From: a virus
Virus record (IMG/VR): IMGVR_UViG_3300009071_000057
Coordinates: 1-26,188 of that record
Direction: 5' to 3' (one strand)
Length of the DNA: 26,188 bases
The notes beneath the pieces were generated by a model. That model was not told where the DNA came from. It saw only the letters and a list, made by a program, of their open reading frames with translations, and ran no database searches. Positions 8,772-17,463 of this stretch are shown piece by piece; position 1 is the stretch's first letter, and every line of letters starts with the position of its first letter. The translations under genes and the position numbers were made by a program.

Positions 8772-8801
8772 TAAATATACTAAATTAATCTGACTCAGCA
8801 A
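8772..8801 (-). promoter_or_regulatory. Bacteroidota-type promoter with overlapping inverted repeat
   Basis: On the - strand TTG (8801-8799), 19 bases, then TATATTTA (8779-8772) fits TTG-N19-TAnnTTTg with one mismatch at the last -7 base. It lies 19 bases before the DUF932 start, in the only 50-base non-coding gap around it. An inverted repeat TTTAGT/ACTAAA (8765-8770 and 8779-8784) overlaps the -7 box and could be an operator. Confidence 0.45.
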
Positions 8802-8802
8802 A

Positions 8803-9636
8803 TTAAAATATGTATCTTATTGTTTCTAAAGGAAAATATTTTTGATATATTTTCTTAAATTCATGTAACAATCTACCTTTATGCTCTAAAGGATATCTCA
8901 TTACACCCGTTTGATTCTTAACTTCACTTGAGCGTCTCATCAACTCTTTTGCTTCTGGTGAAGCCTTGGCCATTTGATGCTTATGATTAGTTAATGCTAT
9001 TACTTCACACTTATTTATGCCTGCATATGCATTTACTTCAGAAAACAAATCATTGTACTCTTCTTTCCAACCTGGATAAAAGATAAGAGGGCTATAATTT
9101 AAATGTACTTCCCAGCCCAATTTCTTGAGTCTATTAACATCAGTTATACGGCTCTCTATTGGCTGCATCTTAGGTTCTAATATATTAGAATACTTCTGAG
9201 GCATAAGACTAACACGGACCCTTGGTGGTTTATTAAAATGATTTACATCTAACTTCAATAAACCTGGATACTTTGTAGCCATAGTAGTATTAAGCTGCGG
9301 GTGATCATCATAACGTTTAAGATAATCAATCAACGGTTCTGGCATATGTTTCTGCATCATAACTAAATCTGAGTTACACGCTACATCTACCATAGTATAT
9401 ATAGGGTCTTGCTGATCAGGATTCTTAAAGTAACCTTTTTCCCATTCAACAACAGACTGAAATATTTCATCAACATTTTCATTGACAAAGACTCTTTTAC
9501 CATTATACCTTGACATATAACAATAAGTGTCTACACAGCCTCCAAAACACCCGTAGATTACATTTGGAGCTATGCAGTTTGCACTATTGTTATTTGGTTT
9601 GGTTACAAGAGTCTTAGTCTTTTGTTTTTTAATCAT
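8803..9636 (-). CDS. Spore-photoproduct-lyase-like radical SAM protein
   Basis: 277 residues. The N-terminus has GCFGGCVDTYCYMSRY, with C30, C34 and C39 as probable [4Fe-4S] ligands. The C-terminal half has features I associate with the SPL family: RVRVSLMPQ, the block from IESRITDVNRLKKLGWEVHL, and the PLIFYPGWKEEYNDLF segment. SPL enzymes repair thymine photoproducts by radical chemistry using S-adenosylmethionine. Note the Cys spacing C-x3-C-x4-C, one residue longer than the canonical CxxxCxxC; C21 is a further nearby cysteine. Its start overlaps the PolB stop (TAATG). A role in UV-lesion repair of phage DNA is inferred; the exact substrate is open. Confidence 0.75.
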   Translation of the reverse strand: MIKKQKTKTLVTKPNNNSANCIAPNVIYGCFGGCVDTYCYMSRYNGKRVFVNENVDEIFQSVVEWEKGYFKNPDQQDPIYTMVDVACNSDLVMMQKHMPEPLIDYLKRYDDHPQLNTTMATKYPGLLKLDVNHFNKPPRVRVSLMPQKYSNILEPKMQPIESRITDVNRLKKLGWEVHLNYSPLIFYPGWKEEYNDLFSEVNAYAGINKCEVIALTNHKHQMAKASPEAKELMRRSSEVKNQTGVMRYPLEHKGRLLHEFKKIYQKYFPLETIRYIF

Positions 9637-11627
9637 TAAAATAACTTTAATTGATTAGCTGATACAGACAATATACTATCTATCTCAGACTCAATTGCTT
9701 GCAAGTAGTAAACTTTATTAATATTATAGTTTTCCCATTTAGGTTCTACTTTCATATCATTATATACTGTTTGCAACCAGCGGCCTGCTTCTAGTTGTAT
9801 TTCCCTACCATCTTTCTTATTTACTTTTGTAATTTTAACACCTGACTTAGAAATAAAGTATCTATTAATCTTTTGTAGATCTTCTTCTTTAAGAACACCA
9901 CCTTCAATAGATCTAGCCACTTGTTTCCAATCACCTTTAGATTTACTACCAATACAATAATCTAAAATATTCTTATTTGTATCTAAATAATCATGAGGTA
10001 ATACATTATTTACAAAGTATTCATAAATAGCTTTTGGTATTACAAGTTTAGACTTGTTCTTATGCAACTGTAGATCATGGAAATCAAAACGCCCTTTCAG
10101 TTTTACAGGAGCAAAGCTAAACTTATCATTATCTACTTTAAATACATAATGAGGTTGACTCTGCTTAATCTCCCTCCACTTTGTTATATCTACTTCTACA
10201 AAATTATTTACACCTATGTAATTATTTACATCAGATAGAACTAGTTTTTGATATTCATCATGTTCTAATTCTAGATTAGTAGTTTTCTCCCACTCTTCAC
10301 ATATTTGCATATATAAATCTATATGTTCTCTAGGAATGATTGTTTCTACACCATCTGTGTTATGTAATAAAGGAATTGCATTTGGTATTCTTTCCATAAT
10401 TTGCTCATAAAGCATCATTAAAGTTAGCTGACCGTTAATAGTAATCTTTAAACATAACTCTGGATCATAAAAGAAACTGTTTTCATCATTGCTAAGACCA
10501 AAAGTTGAATTAAGTATAATCTTATATACATAGTTCATTGGATTGCTCTTAGGAATCTTTTTTCTTTCATCAAAGAACCACTCATATTGATTACAAAACT
10601 CTTCTTTAGGAAAGTGACCTGGTGAAAACTTATTTCTAATAGCTAGATTAGGATAAAAACTAGTAACATCTGATGACATTATAACCATATCATCATCTGA
10701 TTCATACACACCTTTGCTAGCAGCACCATGAACACCACCTAAACCAAAATCTGTTTTTACATTCTTATAGTTTACGCTATACTTAAAGTTACCCTTAAGC
10801 TTTGATCCATCAACCTCTAAAGATTTAAACCTTTCATGTAGTGTCTGGAATTCAGGAGATGTAAACTTAATATAAGGCAATATAATATCAGATATTTTTA
10901 TACTATCTCTTCTGGTTCTCATCTGCCTTAAGTCTCTCTTCTGAATGTTCAACTTTTGTGTTAGATAATATCCAAAAAGTTCCTTGCTGATTCTTGGTTC
11001 AGATGCACTGTATAGATTAATACCATAAGTATCTGTTAGTTCCTTACGTAGTTTAATCTGTGACTTTGACCTATTAAATACTTCTTTAGTTGACTGAACA
11101 TCATTAACATTATATTCAATGACAGTATCAATCTCTTCAAGAGTTTTAATCTCAGCTGTATGATCTATAGGCATCTCTAATATATTCTGCCAGTCCATAC
11201 TGTATTGTATCCACTTAAGACTAGAACGTTTAGCCGGGTTATCCCAATGATGTAACTTAAATAAATCTATTTGACCTATCTTCATTTTCCATATGGGGTA
11301 ATCCATAAACTCTTTGTTATTAGACTTATTGATACAGTACTGTGCGTACTTATAAATTATATTAGCTATCTCACATCCACTTAGATTAGACCATAGGTAG
11401 TGATTATCTATTATATATTGAGTGATCTGACCATCAAAGGCCAAGCCGTTGTATGATATATGCCACTCTTTATTGTTTACATTTTCTTTTAGGAAATCTA
11501 TAAACTTATCAAAATCATTTCTCAGATCATGAACAACAAACGTTTTACTTTCATTTGTCTTATAATGTTCAAATACACCTGTGAAACAATTAGATAAAGT
11601 TTCATAATCCATTACCCAATGCTTCAT
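9636..11627 (-). CDS. Family B DNA polymerase, compact
   Basis: 663 residues. The 3'-5' exonuclease motifs are ExoI D7-Y-E9, ExoII SYNGLAFDG (N60, D65) and ExoIII EYNVND (Y172, D176). GLGGVHGA at 295-302 resembles the exo-pol linker. Polymerase motif A is SSDVTSFYPN (D320), motif B YKIILNSTFG (K369 to G377), motif C LHNTDGV (N423-T-D425). All catalytic elements are therefore present, with N in place of the first Asp of the usual DTD. Only about 49 residues separate motif A from motif B, where other family B enzymes have roughly 100-150, so the fingers/TPR2 region is very reduced. The ATG overlaps the preceding stop as ATGA. This is the replicative polymerase of the phage. Confidence 0.92.
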   Translation of the reverse strand: MKHWVMDYETLSNCFTGVFEHYKTNESKTFVVHDLRNDFDKFIDFLKENVNNKEWHISYNGLAFDGQITQYIIDNHYLWSNLSGCEIANIIYKYAQYCINKSNNKEFMDYPIWKMKIGQIDLFKLHHWDNPAKRSSLKWIQYSMDWQNILEMPIDHTAEIKTLEEIDTVIEYNVNDVQSTKEVFNRSKSQIKLRKELTDTYGINLYSASEPRISKELFGYYLTQKLNIQKRDLRQMRTRRDSIKISDIILPYIKFTSPEFQTLHERFKSLEVDGSKLKGNFKYSVNYKNVKTDFGLGGVHGAASKGVYESDDDMVIMSSDVTSFYPNLAIRNKFSPGHFPKEEFCNQYEWFFDERKKIPKSNPMNYVYKIILNSTFGLSNDENSFFYDPELCLKITINGQLTLMMLYEQIMERIPNAIPLLHNTDGVETIIPREHIDLYMQICEEWEKTTNLELEHDEYQKLVLSDVNNYIGVNNFVEVDITKWREIKQSQPHYVFKVDNDKFSFAPVKLKGRFDFHDLQLHKNKSKLVIPKAIYEYFVNNVLPHDYLDTNKNILDYCIGSKSKGDWKQVARSIEGGVLKEEDLQKINRYFISKSGVKITKVNKKDGREIQLEAGRWLQTVYNDMKVEPKWENYNINKVYYLQAIESEIDSILSVSANQLKLF

Positions 11628-11902
11628 GCTTTATAATTTTTAAGTGCAACTACTTTGGCTTCTAGTATTAAATCCATAATACTATCATAGATACTCTCTA
11701 CAGCCTCTTGAGATCCTTCACGCTCTAACTTTCTATCTATTTCTCTTTCATATAAGTCAACCGTTTTAATCACATGCTTGATCTTTCTCTTGACTTCTTG
11801 ACTATGTATATATTGCAATCCATGTGCTAGCTCACCCATACACTTGTTCATTGCTATTAGGATATTAATATCCATTATCTCTTCTTCTTTTAATTGTTTC
11901 AT
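11624..11902 (-). CDS. Small helical hypothetical protein upstream of polB
   Basis: 92 residues from ATG 11902 (MKQLKEEE). A longer reading would need TTG at 11923 inside the terminator hairpin and is rejected; ATG 11875 (MDINILI) is a shorter alternative. The protein is predicted all-helical and charged, with heptad-like patterns around residues 35-75 (KRKIKHVIKTVDLYEREIDRKLERE). Its stop overlaps the polymerase ATG (ATGA), so the two are translationally coupled, suggesting a polymerase partner or accessory. I do not recognise the family. Confidence 0.6.
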   Translation of the reverse strand: MKQLKEEEIMDINILIAMNKCMGELAHGLQYIHSQEVKRKIKHVIKTVDLYEREIDRKLEREGSQEAVESIYDSIMDLILEAKVVALKNYKA

Positions 11903-11921
11903 AATATAATTTATTAGAGCC

Positions 11922-11950
11922 AAAAAAAGCCCAAATCAATGAGCTTTTCT
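11922..11950 (-). terminator. Intrinsic terminator after the 139-residue gene
   Basis: On the - strand AAAAGCTC (11948-11941), loop of 8, GGGCTTTT (11932-11925) form an 8-bp stem with one G-U pair, running into seven Ts. The G-U pair becomes A-C on the other strand, so the terminator works for - strand transcription. A second hairpin lies just upstream: GGTCAATAG/CTATTGATC (11986-11978 with 11965-11957), which includes the TAG stop of the 139-residue gene. Confidence 0.7.
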
Positions 11951-11977
11951 TTTTATGATCAATAGAGTTATAGGAGG

Positions 11978-12397
11978 CTATTGACCAGGTAATATAATAT
12001 TAGAGACTTTAGTTTCTTTTACATCTGTTTGCATAAACTGATTGTAATCAAAGTCTTCAGCGTTAACACCAAACATATGAATAAATGTTTCAATGTCTTT
12101 TTTATCACTTAAATAAAATTCAGAAAAAGTATCAACCAATCTTCTCTCCTCTTTAACTGTTTTACCAGTCTGTTGATTTGGTGTTTTTAATCTTATAGGG
12201 TCTCCGTTATCATCTAACTTTGGTACCATATGATATGATTGTTTCATTACTTTACTGATGACAGCTAAAATGCCTGACGCAGGGTCAAACATAGCTTCTG
12301 TATATGGTGAGTCTAAACTCACAGGTATCATTGTAAAGGATTTTGCATTTCTGAAGCTAGAGTTAACTAACATCATGTTCTGTCCTATTGTTGCCAT
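11978..12397 (-). CDS. Hypothetical protein with its own promoter and terminator
   Basis: 139 residues. The N-terminus (MATIGQNMMLVNSSFRNAKSFTMIPV) is followed by a Pro/Asp-rich middle and a charged C-terminal half; no signal peptide or membrane segment. I do not recognise the family. A TATCTTTG promoter-like box lies 25 bases before the ATG and a strong intrinsic terminator 28 bases after the stop, so this gene can be made as a monocistronic message on top of operon read-through. That layout suggests an abundant product, possibly a small DNA-binding or replication accessory protein; this part is inference. It ends in TAG, which shows that TAG is a real stop here. Confidence 0.65.
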   Translation of the reverse strand: MATIGQNMMLVNSSFRNAKSFTMIPVSLDSPYTEAMFDPASGILAVISKVMKQSYHMVPKLDDNGDPIRLKTPNQQTGKTVKEERRLVDTFSEFYLSDKKDIETFIHMFGVNAEDFDYNQFMQTDVKETKVSNIILPGQ

Positions 12398-12401
12398 AAT
12401 T

Positions 12402-12989
12402 TTATTTTGATTTTATTTGGTTCAAAGATATACAAGTATCTTCTAATAACCTAACTAATAGATAATTATTATCTATAAGAGTCTCCTTTTCTAGATCTGG
12501 AGGTGTGCATACTTCATACACATCTACTAGTGATTCTACACTAACATCTAAAAATTTAGCATACTCTTCATGTGAATCCTCTGGTGATAAAAATGAATGT
12601 ATATATTCTGATACTTTATCATCATTACCAAAGAAATCTAGTATTTTAACTTTACTATCAACAGAATATTTTGAATAACTGCCTTTAATAAAGTTATCAT
12701 AATCAAACTTAAGCGAACTAAAGTCAAAAACAAATAAATGTTTACCCTCAGCAAGTTCTATATGCTGATCATAATATTTATTTGAATGTATATTTTCAGT
12801 AATAAATTTCTGAAAGCTTTCATTCAGTGGAGTTTTATATAAACATAAAAACATTCTATCTTCAACAGAGTACACATCCTCCCAAGCAGAATAAGTTTGC
12901 TTTGGAACATGTGTTAAGCCTTTCCTTAACTCCAATAATGGATATAGAAAGACCTTACTCTTTTGAAAATAATCTGTGTATACTCCCAT
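12402..12989 (-). CDS. Hypothetical protein
   Basis: 195 residues, acidic, rich in Phe/Tyr/Ser/Asp (KHLFVFDFSSLKFDYDNF in the middle), soluble and mixed alpha/beta in appearance. I do not recognise the family. It is separated by one base from the preceding nuclease gene and by four bases from the next gene, so it belongs to the same transcript; the promoter-like box for the downstream 139-residue gene lies within its last 30 bases. The position behind the nuclease suggests a nuclease or recombination partner, but there is no motif support. Confidence 0.6.
   Translation of the reverse strand: MGVYTDYFQKSKVFLYPLLELRKGLTHVPKQTYSAWEDVYSVEDRMFLCLYKTPLNESFQKFITENIHSNKYYDQHIELAEGKHLFVFDFSSLKFDYDNFIKGSYSKYSVDSKVKILDFFGNDDKVSEYIHSFLSPEDSHEEYAKFLDVSVESLVDVYEVCTPPDLEKETLIDNNYLLVRLLEDTCISLNQIKSK
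12423..12430 (-). promoter_or_regulatory. TATCTTTG -7 box before the 139-residue gene
   Basis: The - strand octamer TATCTTTG is identical to those at 24257-24264 and 24979-24986 and sits 25 bases before the ATG at 12397, as in the other two cases. A good TTG at -33 is not present, only a weak TTA 16 bases upstream. The call rests on the shared octamer, its distance to the start and the terminator behind the gene. Confidence 0.35.
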
Positions 12990-12990
12990 A

Positions 12991-13986
12991 CTATAAGTTA
13001 ACCTTATTTACTAAGAATTCATAGGGTAAAACATAGTTTCTTTCTTTATAATGGTAATCTGCTGCTTTTAAAACACCACCTAATCCTTCCGCCCATCCAC
13101 TTAATGTATCCTGAGTTACATCAAACACATAAGCTTGGTTATATTTGTCTATAACAACAAATTTAAATTCTATAGTATAATCATCACGGTTCTCTATAGA
13201 ATCCATAGAGTCCCAAACTAACTTACAATATATAGCTGCCTGTAACCAGTAGTTATAAAAGTCAACAGTCTCTTTAAAATCAGATATAGTCTTTCCGGTT
13301 GTCTTTAAGTCTGATATAACAATGCTCTTTTCTTTATGATCTATGCTATAGAAATCTATATAACCATGTAAACCAAAAGGCATCCCTTTTAACTTACAGC
13401 TTAAGTATTGTTCTGCATGTGTTTCATAATCATCTAACTCAAAGTCTGTTGACTCATTGCTAAACAATGCCATTACATCTTTCTTATCCTTTAATATATC
13501 AACCTGATCATTTGACCTATCTAATGTCATTTGATCAATTGTATCTTTGTTAGTATTATTTAAGAATTTCCAATAAGACTCATTGTCATCAGTTCTTACT
13601 TTAGCAAGTCTAGCTTCATCAGCTTTCAAAGACTGATATAGATTGACTGACTTTAACGAGTCTAGTATAACAAAGTCTTCACAATCTGCAAGTGTTTCCG
13701 CATCTGTATGAAGTGTTAAATCTTTCAGCACTCTTTTTACAGAATCTGTTGGGATTTTACCAGGCATAAGGTTAAACTTGCTCTCAAAATTTTCAGGCTC
13801 AAATAACAAACAATGTAAAAGCTTGCCTTCTACTAAATGTTTATCCGTTCTTACCTCTCTATCTTTTAATATATAGTCCTTGTAGAACAGGGACGGTGAA
13901 AATAATAATTTATTTAAAGAAGAGTAGCTAAAGCAGAATTCTTTATCTGCATAAAACTCCTCTTCTTTTTGATAATTTCTATTCAT
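12991..13986 (-). CDS. PD-(D/E)XK nuclease (RecB/Cas4/RecE-like exonuclease)
   Basis: 331 residues. The order of elements is SSLNKLLFSPSLFYKDYI (21-40), GKLLHCLLFEP with H58, GLHGYIDFY with D211, ISDLKTT with D226 and K228 (the D-x-K of the fold), and a QxxxY-like helix NYWLQAAIY (Q249, Y253). This is the typical layout of phage exonucleases related to RecB/Cas4 and RecE. Likely role: 5'-3' resection of double-stranded DNA for recombination-dependent replication, working with the Sak4-like ATPase, SSB and RusA of this operon. The ATG overlaps the preceding gene by 8 bases. Confidence 0.82.
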   Translation of the reverse strand: MNRNYQKEEEFYADKEFCFSYSSLNKLLFSPSLFYKDYILKDREVRTDKHLVEGKLLHCLLFEPENFESKFNLMPGKIPTDSVKRVLKDLTLHTDAETLADCEDFVILDSLKSVNLYQSLKADEARLAKVRTDDNESYWKFLNNTNKDTIDQMTLDRSNDQVDILKDKKDVMALFSNESTDFELDDYETHAEQYLSCKLKGMPFGLHGYIDFYSIDHKEKSIVISDLKTTGKTISDFKETVDFYNYWLQAAIYCKLVWDSMDSIENRDDYTIEFKFVVIDKYNQAYVFDVTQDTLSGWAEGLGGVLKAADYHYKERNYVLPYEFLVNKVNL

Positions 13987-15148
13987 TTATCATTTTTTCT
14001 AATTTATCTGCAATATACAAATTTTCTAAGTCAACTTTAAATACTTGAGCACTTTTACCAACCATAGGGTCCATTAGAGTATTCATGAGTTTTTCTCTTG
14101 TTCTGTCTACTGCAAACCTTGTTAATTTTCTATCATTCATTAATGTATTCAGATAACTATTAAATGACCATATACCATTACTGTTATGATTACCTTCATA
14201 ATGTTTTAATCTAGTACGCATTGCTTTGACATTGACTGAATTCCAGTTATTAGTATTTTTGAACCAATCATAATGCCAAAAATATAAACCTGATACCACA
14301 TCAAATGATTTTTCTATGTTACAGTTAGCCAACATCTCCACAGCTAAAGATCTATTATCTATATCTGTACTAGTTATCATCTTTTCAATGTCATCATACT
14401 TATCATTTTCAATTACGGCTAGCTCAGAATCAATTATAGCTGATATTGATGAATCTAGAACTAGTTGACTAGTAGAGCTTAATAAATTATTAAAAGCTAC
14501 ATAGTTTTTCTTTGGTAAGATCCAATCAAATCCACTATCATAATCATTGAGCTCTTCTTTTTTCATCCATTTAACTAGATCATCATACATCTGTTCTCTT
14601 ATATTTTTACTTTTATGATTGATACTATAATAACCTTGGTTCAGACGAAATTCAATCATACATGCAGGAGTAGCATTACTAAGAAAACCTCTAAGTACAT
14701 CTAAAGCTTCATCAGTAAACCAATCAAAGTCTTTCATATGCTTAATTATCTTATAGGCATCACTATATGCTATAGATTTATTCCATGTTCTTTCAAAAAG
14801 AGTATCAAATAATTTTAAGGATACAATAGATATGTCTGCTTTTGTATTATCTCTAATAACCTTGCAGTTATATCTTTCCTTTAATAAATCTACCTTTTGT
14901 CTAGGTAGAGTTAATTTAGGAAACCTATATATCTTTTTGTCTTGTAAATCTATATTGTCTACATTATCAGGTATAGGCAATCCTAACAATTTAAAGTCTT
15001 CTTCTTCAATTTGATACTTATAATTGCTATATAAATATTGACATTCCTGTTCACTCCATTTTACAGCCACACCTGATAACTGATTTTTATCCCAATTACC
15101 AGTACCTTCAGGATACATATTAAATTCTAATTTAAATCTTTTTTTCAT
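13979..15148 (-). CDS. Hypothetical protein, second member of a paralogous pair
   Basis: 389 residues, soluble, no signal peptide. Residues 71-109 (starting KKIYRFPKLTLP and ending with VIRDNTKADISIV) align without gaps to residues 67-105 of the protein encoded just upstream at 15153-16184: KK, P, V, D, AD and I coincide with many conservative positions. A second helical stretch at 262-290 (SLAVEMLANCNIEKSF) resembles residues 231-256 of that protein. The beta-alpha-beta look ending in AD-I-I may be a small Rossmann/BRCT-like domain. Function unknown; it directly follows the MoxR/VWA gene pair and precedes the nuclease with an 8-base overlap. Confidence 0.65.
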   Translation of the reverse strand: MKKRFKLEFNMYPEGTGNWDKNQLSGVAVKWSEQECQYLYSNYKYQIEEEDFKLLGLPIPDNVDNIDLQDKKIYRFPKLTLPRQKVDLLKERYNCKVIRDNTKADISIVSLKLFDTLFERTWNKSIAYSDAYKIIKHMKDFDWFTDEALDVLRGFLSNATPACMIEFRLNQGYYSINHKSKNIREQMYDDLVKWMKKEELNDYDSGFDWILPKKNYVAFNNLLSSTSQLVLDSSISAIIDSELAVIENDKYDDIEKMITSTDIDNRSLAVEMLANCNIEKSFDVVSGLYFWHYDWFKNTNNWNSVNVKAMRTRLKHYEGNHNSNGIWSFNSYLNTLMNDRKLTRFAVDRTREKLMNTLMDPMVGKSAQVFKVDLENLYIADKLEKMINE

Positions 15149-15152
15149 AATT

Positions 15153-16184
15153 TTATTTTAAATATTTTTGATACTCTTTTTTAACAGCCACTTGAAACGT
15201 ATAAAGGTCTCTATTGTGAATGCTTATTTCTCTTCTTACTATAGGCTCAAGATACTTAAATGTTACTTTATCAAGCTTATCTTGCTCCTCTAACCATAAT
15301 ATCATGTCTTGTGCACTCTTACGGTAAAAATCATTAAAGTTTGATACATCTAGCCAATACTGCAAATCTTTATCTCTATTATCTGCATATGTTATACTAT
15401 TACAGTCTTGTGCAAACTGCCACAATAAATGATAGTTTTTCTTATAGTCAATAGTAGGAATGATTTTAAGAGCCAAAGCTTTATCATCACCATATGAATT
15501 TAACTGAGTCTTAAGATCATTAAGAAGCTGTTCATCAAGAGTCATTTTAGTAGCAGACGCATGAAGTACTGTCTCAGGATCAATAACACTAACATCTGTA
15601 GTATCAATTATATGAGCCAGATTCAAAGCCATACCAGTAATTATCCAGTTATCATATAGGCTTTCTTCTACGTCTATATCATAGTATCTTACTGTATCAG
15701 TAACCTTGGCTGTAATAATACATTCTAGGCCTGAATCAGCAATTTTTTTAAGAACACCAAGTTTATTAACATCTCCTTTTGTAGTTTCATAATTCCATAT
15801 CTTATTCATCATTATTGTAGTAGGAATATTTTCTGCATTACTTAATTTATGAGTAGTTATTTCCTCATGACCTATAATTAGATCTGCTAATTCATAATCA
15901 TTTGTTACAGTTATACCATGCTCTTTAAGAGCAGCCTTTAATCTATCTTGTGATACATTACATCTAGGTAGTATAAAAGCTTTCTTTTTAGTTCTAAAAG
16001 TTTGGTCATCCTCTGTAGGTTCCAATAGTATAGTGTTTATCTTTTCATATGTTGTCTGATCTTGAGTACATAATACTTTATTAATACCTGTACTAGAAAC
16101 TAACCCATATGTAGGGTCAGTCTCTAGTCCAAAGTATACTAAAGCATCAGTATCAAAATTTTGATATACTGATTTATTTGCCAT
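15153..16184 (-). CDS. Hypothetical protein, first member of a paralogous pair
   Basis: 343 residues, acidic, soluble. Residues 67-105 (KKAFILPRCNVSQDRLKAALKE, then TNDYELADLII) form a predicted beta-alpha-beta unit shared with the next gene product. The C-terminal half is helical. ATG 16184 follows the MoxR stop after one base (TAAaATG), so translation is coupled to the ATPase. I recognise no described family. Context suggests it is a substrate, adaptor or effector of the MoxR/VWA chaperone pair, or a DNA-binding replication accessory; both are inference. Confidence 0.65.
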   Translation of the reverse strand: MANKSVYQNFDTDALVYFGLETDPTYGLVSSTGINKVLCTQDQTTYEKINTILLEPTEDDQTFRTKKKAFILPRCNVSQDRLKAALKEHGITVTNDYELADLIIGHEEITTHKLSNAENIPTTIMMNKIWNYETTKGDVNKLGVLKKIADSGLECIITAKVTDTVRYYDIDVEESLYDNWIITGMALNLAHIIDTTDVSVIDPETVLHASATKMTLDEQLLNDLKTQLNSYGDDKALALKIIPTIDYKKNYHLLWQFAQDCNSITYADNRDKDLQYWLDVSNFNDFYRKSAQDMILWLEEQDKLDKVTFKYLEPIVRREISIHNRDLYTFQVAVKKEYQKYLK

Positions 16185-16185
16185 T

Positions 16186-17454
16186 TTATTTCATTGTCAT
16201 TTGGACAATCTCTGGGATCATCATCAATTTGTTAAACTTCTTTTTATTACCATTAAAGATGGTACGTACAATTAAATACTTAAGATCATTAGTAAAATAA
16301 TCTTTAGTACATAAAGCCTTCAACCTATCAGTTACTTTCTGGTTAATAGTATTATCCTGTGAATATACTACAGCATAATTACCAAGTCTTGTAGCTAATG
16401 TTGATGCAATATCTGCACGATATGTATCATCTTTACCTATACAAGATCTTAACTCATTAAAGATATATTGTTCTCCATCATGTGTCAATAAATCTTTAGG
16501 TGTAACCAGTTTATCTAGCTTGTTATTAATGAATGTAGTAAACATAGAAGCAAATGCATCTCCAACACTACCCTCACCAATCATCTGAATCATGCTGAGG
16601 TTATCTTCAAAAGATTCAAAGCTTGATATAGAGTTAAAGAATGTTGTTATAGATCTAGCATTAGTCTCTTGCGTTACTAATTCAGGATGAAGTAATAAAA
16701 AGTTAATACATCTACTATCTATACCTGCACCTTCTGCCCACTGAGCCCATACATTTACATCAAACTTAAGATTAGCTGTAACATATCTAGTCTTCTGTGC
16801 ACTATCTACACTGTTAACCATATAGTCACCATTATCCGGGTTAGCTGTTAATATAATATGCCAGTTCTTAGGTAGTGTCCAAGATATATAAGACTGTCTA
16901 TCTATCAATTCCATAACTGCTTGAATAAATCTTGTGTCAGCTCTATTCCAGTCATCTAATAATAGTATACCACCTTCTTTAGCATCAGCTATCCATTCAG
17001 GTGCACAATAAGACATTCTATTTTTACCAGTAATTTTATATCCTTGTTTAAGATATTCTTGTACAGCAAGTTCATCAACCCATTGACCAACTTTCTTGGT
17101 TACAGTTTGATTTAAGTTAGCTAGACTAGCACCTGCAGCTCTTTGTGCTGCTGTAACCATAGCAATGTCATTATTCTTTACTGCTATTTTCTTTTCTTTA
17201 TACATCTGAAACTGTCTTACAGGGAAACCTACAAGATCACCTAGCTCCTCAATCTGTGCTAAGTTTAATTTTACAAATGCTAAATCATTTTCTTTAGCCA
17301 GCTCTACTATTGTAGAAGTTTTACCTATACCTGATTCACCCACAACTTCCACTGATACTGGTCCTTTACCATTATCTTGAAGATATCTGTTATTAGATAT
17401 AATGTGATTTACAAATCCTTTTAGTTCTGTTACATTTAAATTTACTTGTGCCAT
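16186..17454 (-). CDS. MoxR-type AAA+ ATPase
   Basis: 422 residues. Walker A is GESGIGKT at 39-46. Walker B is ILLLDDWNRAD at 163-173, close to the MoxR/dynein-type LLLDEINRA but with Asp (D168) where the catalytic Glu usually stands. Sensor 1 is ILTANPDNGDY with N205. MoxR-type ATPases remodel proteins or complexes together with VWA-domain partners encoded next door, and here the VWA gene ends only 9 bases upstream. The target in the phage is unknown; remodelling of a replication or virion-assembly complex is plausible. The A/T-rich start context has no SD. Confidence 0.85.
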   Translation of the reverse strand: MAQVNLNVTELKGFVNHIISNNRYLQDNGKGPVSVEVVGESGIGKTSTIVELAKENDLAFVKLNLAQIEELGDLVGFPVRQFQMYKEKKIAVKNNDIAMVTAAQRAAGASLANLNQTVTKKVGQWVDELAVQEYLKQGYKITGKNRMSYCAPEWIADAKEGGILLLDDWNRADTRFIQAVMELIDRQSYISWTLPKNWHIILTANPDNGDYMVNSVDSAQKTRYVTANLKFDVNVWAQWAEGAGIDSRCINFLLLHPELVTQETNARSITTFFNSISSFESFEDNLSMIQMIGEGSVGDAFASMFTTFINNKLDKLVTPKDLLTHDGEQYIFNELRSCIGKDDTYRADIASTLATRLGNYAVVYSQDNTINQKVTDRLKALCTKDYFTNDLKYLIVRTIFNGNKKKFNKLMMIPEIVQMTMK

Positions 17455-17463
17455 TTTCTTTTA

